From the NCBI RefSeq assembly GCF_018399035.1, contig NZ_CP073760.1, positions 2,542,001 to 2,606,000 on the forward strand: a stretch of DNA of 64,000 nt, written 5' to 3'. Shown one piece after another: positions 59,944 through 64,000 of this stretch. A program made the translations under genes and the position numbers. Every line of letters begins with the position of its first letter. Positions within the stretch are counted from its first letter, which is position 1. The notes under the pieces were generated by a model, which ran no database searches, was not told the DNA's origin, and saw only the letters and a program-made list of their open reading frames with translations. Source of the stretch: Thiocapsa sp. Its GTDB lineage: Bacteria > Pseudomonadota > Gammaproteobacteria > Chromatiales > Chromatiaceae.

Positions 59944-61446
59944 ATGTCGACCCAGAATCCGCTCATCCTCGCGTTCACCTTCGCCGTCTACTTCGCCGTG
60001 GTCTGGATGATCGGGTGGTATGCCTATCGGCGCACCCGGGATCTGTCGGACTTCATCCTCGGCGGTCGGCGGCTCGGCAGCGGGGTGGCGGCATTGAGCG
60101 CCGGCGCCTCGGACATGAGCGGCTGGCTGCTGCTCGGTCTGCCCGGATTCGCCTACGCCGCCGGCTTGGAGTCGATCTGGCTCGCCGGCGGCCTCTTGCT
60201 CGGCACTTGGGCGAACTGGCGCCTGGTCGCGGCCCGCCTGCGGGTCTTCAGCATGTCGTACGGCAACGCCCTGACCCTTCCGGAATATTTCGCCAACCGA
60301 TTCGATGACCGGGCCGGCTGGCTGCGCGGCATCGCCGCCCTGTTCATCCTGCTGTTCTTTCTGCTCTATACCAGCGCCGGCTTGGTGGCCGGGGGCAAGC
60401 TCTTCCAATCGGTCTTCGGGTTGCCTTACGTGTGGGCCGTGGCGATCGGTGTCCTGTCCATCATGGTTTACACCGCGGTCGGTGGGTTTCTGGCCGTCTC
60501 CTGGACCGATGTCCTGCAAGGCATCCTGATGGCGGTGGCCTTGGTCGCCGTGCCCTTGGTGGCCTTGTCGCAGATCGGAGATACCAGGTTGGCGCTGGAG
60601 GTGATCGAGGCCGCCAACCCGAACCTGCTGGATCCCTTCACCAGAGCGGACGGCAGCGCGCTGGGCCTCATCGGCATCCTCTCACTGGCGGCCTGGGGCC
60701 TGGGATATTTCGGTCAGCCGCACATCCTCGCGCGATTCCAGGCCATCGCCTCGCCCCGAAAGGTCCCGATGGCCCGCTGGATTGCGGTCACCTGGGTCGC
60801 GGTCACGCTTGCGGGCGCGACCTTGACCGGTCTTGCGGGCATCCTGATCATCGAGCAGCCGCTCGCGCCCGAGGCGCGCGAGACCGTCTTTATCCTGCTC
60901 GTCGATCTGCTGTTTCATCCCTTGATCGCGGGCCTGCTCCTCGCCGCCATCCTGGCCGCGATCATGAGCACCGCCGACTCGCAGTTGTTGGTCTCCTCGT
61001 CCACCTTCACCGAGGACCTCTATCGCACCCTGCTGCGGCGCAAGGCCGGGGCGCGCGAGCTGGTCGCGGTCGGGCGGATCACGGTCGTCGTGATCTCGGT
61101 CGCCGCCTTCTGGCTGGCGCTCGACCCGGATGCCATGGTGCTCGATCTGGTCGCCTACGCTTGGGCCGGATTCGGTGCGGCCTTCGGCCCGGCACTGGTC
61201 CTCTCGCTGTATTGGCCGCGCATGACCGGGCTCGGCGCGCTCGCCGGGATCCTGGTCGGCGGCTTGACGGTCTTGGGATGGCGACAGCTCCAAGGCGGAC
61301 TGTTCGACCTCTACGAGATCGTGCCGGGCATCCTCTTCGCGACACTGGCGATCGTCTTGGCCAGTCGCGCGGACACGAAGAAACACGAGGGGCTCGCCGC
61401 GCGCTTCACCAAGGTCGAAGCCGAGCTGAAGGCGACGTCGTCATAG
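59944..61446 (+). CDS. putP: Sodium/proline symporter (PutP-like)
   Basis: A 500-residue transporter of the SSS family with 12-13 TM helices. Typical blocks: DFILGGRRLGSGVAALSAGASDMSGWLLLGLPG, WANWRLVAARLRV, TLPEYFANRFDD, YTAVGGFLAVSWTDVLQG, GYFGQPHILARFQA and AAILAAIMSTADSQLLVSSS. It couples inward Na+ flow to proline uptake. ATG 59944 follows a purine-rich AGGGA. No putA is nearby; a role in osmolyte uptake is possible. Confidence 0.93.
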   Translation: MSTQNPLILAFTFAVYFAVVWMIGWYAYRRTRDLSDFILGGRRLGSGVAALSAGASDMSGWLLLGLPGFAYAAGLESIWLAGGLLLGTWANWRLVAARLRVFSMSYGNALTLPEYFANRFDDRAGWLRGIAALFILLFFLLYTSAGLVAGGKLFQSVFGLPYVWAVAIGVLSIMVYTAVGGFLAVSWTDVLQGILMAVALVAVPLVALSQIGDTRLALEVIEAANPNLLDPFTRADGSALGLIGILSLAAWGLGYFGQPHILARFQAIASPRKVPMARWIAVTWVAVTLAGATLTGLAGILIIEQPLAPEARETVFILLVDLLFHPLIAGLLLAAILAAIMSTADSQLLVSSSTFTEDLYRTLLRRKAGARELVAVGRITVVVISVAAFWLALDPDAMVLDLVAYAWAGFGAAFGPALVLSLYWPRMTGLGALAGILVGGLTVLGWRQLQGGLFDLYEIVPGILFATLAIVLASRADTKKHEGLAARFTKVEAELKATSS

Positions 61447-61514
61447 AGCCGTCATCAATCGTCAATAGAATGCGCGTCAACCCCACTCGCCGGGTCACAA
61501 CCCGACCCGCCGCT

Positions 61515-61540
61515 GGTGGACTGAGCTGCGCTTGTCCACC
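61515..61540. repeat. Short inverted repeat before phoB
   Basis: GGTGGAC (61515-61521) and GTCCACC (61534-61540) around TGAGCTGCGCTT, a common Chromatiaceae-type hairpin; it may terminate putP. No Pho box recognised before phoB. Confidence 0.4.
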
Positions 61541-61634
61541 CGACCGGTCCGATCAGCGACGTGACCGGGTTTAAGAGCGAAGCCGAAACCCACTTGAAAC
61601 ATCACAGATCACTGCGGACGCGGCTCACAACACC

Positions 61635-62321
61635 ATGACCACCATTCTTGTCGTCGACGATGAACCGGATATTCGCGAGGTCATGCGGTTCGCACTCGAA
61701 AACGCCGAATATCGCGTGATCGAGGCATCCCATGCGGACGAAGCGCGCAAACTCCTGACCAACGAGAGCCCCGACCTCATCCTGCTCGACTGGATGCTGC
61801 CGGGACGCTCCGGTCTCGAGCTGGCCCAACAGCTCAAGCAGAATCCGAAAAGCCGCGCCGTACCCATCATCATGGTCAGCGCCCGCGGCGAGGAGGAAGA
61901 CCGGATCAAGGGTCTCGATACCGGGGCGGACGACTACATCGCCAAGCCCTTCTCGCCGCGCGAGATGGTCGCTCGCGTGAAGGCGGTCCTGCGTCGCGCC
62001 AAAACCGACGAGCCGGCGGACGAGATCGACGTCGGCGGTCTGCGGATCGACAACATCAGCCATCGCGTGACCGCCGAGGGGCGCCCCGTCGACATCGCCC
62101 CGACCGAATACCGCCTCCTGCATTTCTTCATGACCCACGCCGATCGCGCCTTCAGCCGCTCGCAGCTGCTCGATCAGGTCTGGGGCGACCAGGTCTATGT
62201 GGAGGAACGCACGGTCGACGTGCATGTCCGCCGCCTGCGCAAGGCGCTCGAGACGTCCGGCCATGACCGACTGCTCCAGACCGTGCGCGGTGTGGGCTAT
62301 CGCTTCTCGGACAAGACCTGA
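61635..62321 (+). CDS. phoB: Phosphate regulon response regulator PhoB
   Basis: A 228-residue OmpR-family regulator: receiver VVDDEPDIREVMRFALENAEY, Asp in LILLDWMLPGRSG, Lys in IAKPFSPRE, and a winged helix (DIAPTEYRLLHFFMTHADRAFSRSQLLDQVWGDQVYVEERTVDVHVRRLRKAL) diagnostic of PhoB. It activates phosphate-starvation genes when phosphorylated by PhoR, encoded just downstream. The start ATG follows a short spacer after an AT-poor region. Confidence 0.95.
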   Translation: MTTILVVDDEPDIREVMRFALENAEYRVIEASHADEARKLLTNESPDLILLDWMLPGRSGLELAQQLKQNPKSRAVPIIMVSARGEEEDRIKGLDTGADDYIAKPFSPREMVARVKAVLRRAKTDEPADEIDVGGLRIDNISHRVTAEGRPVDIAPTEYRLLHFFMTHADRAFSRSQLLDQVWGDQVYVEERTVDVHVRRLRKALETSGHDRLLQTVRGVGYRFSDKT

Positions 62322-62326
62322 CCCGA

Positions 62327-63778
62327 TTGGCCGGCAAGCCACACCCGCGGGGAGAGTCCTGGCGTCACGCCCTGTCGTTCGAGGTGTGGCTGTTCGCGGC
62401 CACGGTCGTTCTGTGCATCGCGCCCTGGCTGATCGCACCCCAATGGGCTTGGGTCGGAACACCGCTCCTCGCCGCCTATCTGCTGCGCCAGCTCTACCTG
62501 CTCGTGCGTCTCGCGCTGCTGATCCGGCGTCACCACCGGCTGATCCCGCCCTTTCCGCGCGGACTCTGGGGCGAGATCTATCGCAGCATTGCGCAGTATC
62601 AGCAACGCGGGCGCAAGGGCCGCAAGCGCCAGATCCGCTTTACCCGTCGGTTTCGCGAGGCGGCCAACGCGGTCCCGGACGGTCTGGTCATCCTCGACAA
62701 ACTGCATCGGGTGGATTGGGCGAACCCCGCCGCGGCCGCCTTGATGAACGTGCACTGGCCCGAGGACGACGGGCGGCCGCTGTTCGAGATCCTGACCCAT
62801 CCGGATCTCAAGGAGTTCGTGGAGACCGGCGAATCCTTGCGGCCGATGGATCTCGCCCCGGAGCACAACCGCGCCCTGATGCTGTCGTTGCGCATCACCC
62901 CGTTCGGCGAGCGCAAGCGCCAGCGGCTCGTGGTCGCACGCGACATCACCAAGATCTATCACCTGAACATGATTCGGCGCGACTTCGTCGCCAACGCCTC
63001 GCATGAGCTGCGCACGCCCTTGACCGTCATCGCCGGCTTCCTCGAGAGCCTGATCGACGCCCCGGCGACGCCGCCGAATCATCGTCGCCCCTTGACCCTG
63101 ATGCACAATCAGGCCGAGCGCATGCGCCTCATCATCGAAGACCTGCTGACACTCTCGCGCCTGGAGATGCACGAGCACCCGGAGATACAGGAGTGTGTCG
63201 ATGTCCCGGACGAGCTGCATCTGATCCTGCAAGAGGCGCATGCACTGAGCAACGGCCGGCACGCCTTCTCGACCGATATCGACGAGAATCTGCTCTTGCT
63301 CGGCAGTGCGCCCGAGCTGCGCAGCGCCTTCTCCAATCTCGTCTTCAACGCGGTCAAACACACGCCCGACGGCACCGAGATCCGTGTCTGCTGGTCGGCA
63401 TGGAGCGACAGCCTGGAGCTGCGCGTCGAAGACGACGGACCCGGCATCGAGCCCGAGCATCTGCCGAGGTTGACGGAACGCTTTTATCGGATCGACAAGG
63501 CGCGATCGCGCGAATCCGGAGGCACCGGGCTGGGTCTCGCCATCGCCAAGCACATCATGAACCGGCACGATGCGCGCCTGCTGATCGCAAGCCAGATCGA
63601 TCGGGGCTCGACCTTTTCGTGCGTCTTCCCGCGCGCTCGGGGGATCCTTCGAGAGGAGGCCGAGCACGACACCGCGTCTCGCGCATTGCCCCATCCGACG
63701 GCCGAGGCCCGAGCCACCTCGGTGTCGGATACGGCATGCCCGCACCTGGACAGAGGTGAACGCTCGGCCGCTTGTTGA
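62327..63778 (+). CDS. phoR: Phosphate regulon sensor kinase PhoR
   Basis: A 483-residue kinase from a TTG start five bases after phoB. Two N-terminal TM helices, a linker, a PAS domain (AVPDGLVILDKLHRVDWANPAAAALM), H-box (FVANASHELRTPLTVIAGFLESL), N-box (SNLVFNAVKHT) and G2 box ([21 protein letters not shown]). The domain order and HELRTPLTVI match PhoR. The C-terminal about 50 residues (after VFPRAR) are unconserved. It controls PhoB. Confidence 0.93.
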   Translation: MAGKPHPRGESWRHALSFEVWLFAATVVLCIAPWLIAPQWAWVGTPLLAAYLLRQLYLLVRLALLIRRHHRLIPPFPRGLWGEIYRSIAQYQQRGRKGRKRQIRFTRRFREAANAVPDGLVILDKLHRVDWANPAAAALMNVHWPEDDGRPLFEILTHPDLKEFVETGESLRPMDLAPEHNRALMLSLRITPFGERKRQRLVVARDITKIYHLNMIRRDFVANASHELRTPLTVIAGFLESLIDAPATPPNHRRPLTLMHNQAERMRLIIEDLLTLSRLEMHEHPEIQECVDVPDELHLILQEAHALSNGRHAFSTDIDENLLLLGSAPELRSAFSNLVFNAVKHTPDGTEIRVCWSAWSDSLELRVEDDGPGIEPEHLPRLTERFYRIDKARSRESGGTGLGLAIAKHIMNRHDARLLIASQIDRGSTFSCVFPRARGILREEAEHDTASRALPHPTAEARATSVSDTACPHLDRGERSAAC

Positions 63779-63800
63779 TGCTCGCGCGCGAGCGTAGGAT

Positions 63801-63908
63801 CTAAACCGCGCCGGCTCCAGCGGTTCTGAAATCCGCCGGGGCCGACCCCATCCAAAAACATCGCATACCGCACTGGGCGCGGTTTAAACCGCGCCGGGCG
63901 CGGTTTAA
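63801..63908. repeat. Module B plus a minimal hairpin
   Basis: A module B copy (63801-63887) is followed without a gap by AAACCGCGCCGGGCGCGGTTTA, a minimal element in which the two arms are nearly joined. This shows the arms alone can exist as an independent unit. Confidence 0.85.
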
Positions 63909-64000
63909 GGTGATTTCCGGGAAAGCATCGACCAACATGTAGGGGCGACTTTAGTCGCCCGGTAAGCATTGGCAACACGCACGGCCGGGATGATCATTCC
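63908..64000. repeat. Family C repeat, cut by the window end
   Basis: It starts AGGTGATTTCCGGGAA and follows the 10704-10810 copy base for base until the window ends inside the right arm. Confidence 0.9.

Noticed and set aside
61560..61634. Pho box before phoB
   Set aside because: No pair of CTGTCAT-type direct repeats is visible.

Overview
The window is GC-rich (mid-60s % by eye) and its conserved genes are gammaproteobacterial: hexameric-type citrate synthase, LptG, PepA, DksA, CreA, YebG, PhoBR. The dense interspersed palindromic repeats, the very long tandem UvrA and the mix of metal-efflux and hydrogenase-like genes suggest a purple sulfur bacterium (Chromatiaceae, Thiocapsa/Thiorhodococcus-like). 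That placement is an inference from gene content; there is no rRNA or tRNA gene here to confirm it.

Layout. 0-11.5 kb: a clipped exported protein, a DUF7931-like protein, gltA, an HMGL-like aldolase, a FixL/FixJ-type two-component pair, an RDD membrane protein, lptG (with no lptF beside it), pepA and a PH-domain membrane protein. 11.7-20.8 kb: a Cache-AlbA_2 membrane sensor fusion, a diguanylate cyclase and a 1901-residue double UvrA. 21.2-27.6 kb: an island of five exported proteins, most with FlgT/LPP20-like domains, bounded on the far side by a duplicated 3' end of uvrA. 28.2-39.8 kb: a broken HTH/nucleotidyltransferase pair, a heavy-metal RND efflux adaptor and pump, a decayed LOTUS-domain gene, a RES/Xre toxin-antitoxin pair, a remnant of a second pump gene, a CusRS-type two-component system and a His-rich periplasmic protein. 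Two CusR-like operators suggest that the pump and the sensor form one regulon, now split by the toxin-antitoxin island.

39.8-48.5 kb: a minus-strand operon resembling hydrogenase-4 (XRE regulator, HyfB-, HyfC-, HyfE-, HyfF-, HyfG- and HyfI-like subunits). The large subunit has lost the NiFe cysteine motifs while the small subunit keeps its FeS cysteines. This fits an energy-converting hydrogenase-related (Ehr) complex rather than a hydrogenase. A MazEF-type cassette flanked by repeat copies sits inside the operon. 48.6-54.2 kb: SOS-controlled yebG, a DUF3365 cytochrome, a frameshifted FAD oxidoreductase, creA, a 2OG-Fe(II) oxygenase and a dksA variant lacking zinc ligands. 54.6-59 kb: a His-rich outer-membrane porin-like protein and a Znu-type ABC transporter. 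59.2-63.8 kb: a NUDIX hydrolase, a putP-type symporter and phoBR.

The most unusual feature of the window is a set of palindromic repeats whose arms (for example TAAACCGCG and CGCGGTTTA) vary in matched pairs between copies and often supply or abut the stop codon of the neighbouring gene. They behave like mobile stem-loop elements that settle at gene ends. The second is the pair of accessory islands placed next to remnants of the 3' end of the upstream gene (uvrA and the RND pump).
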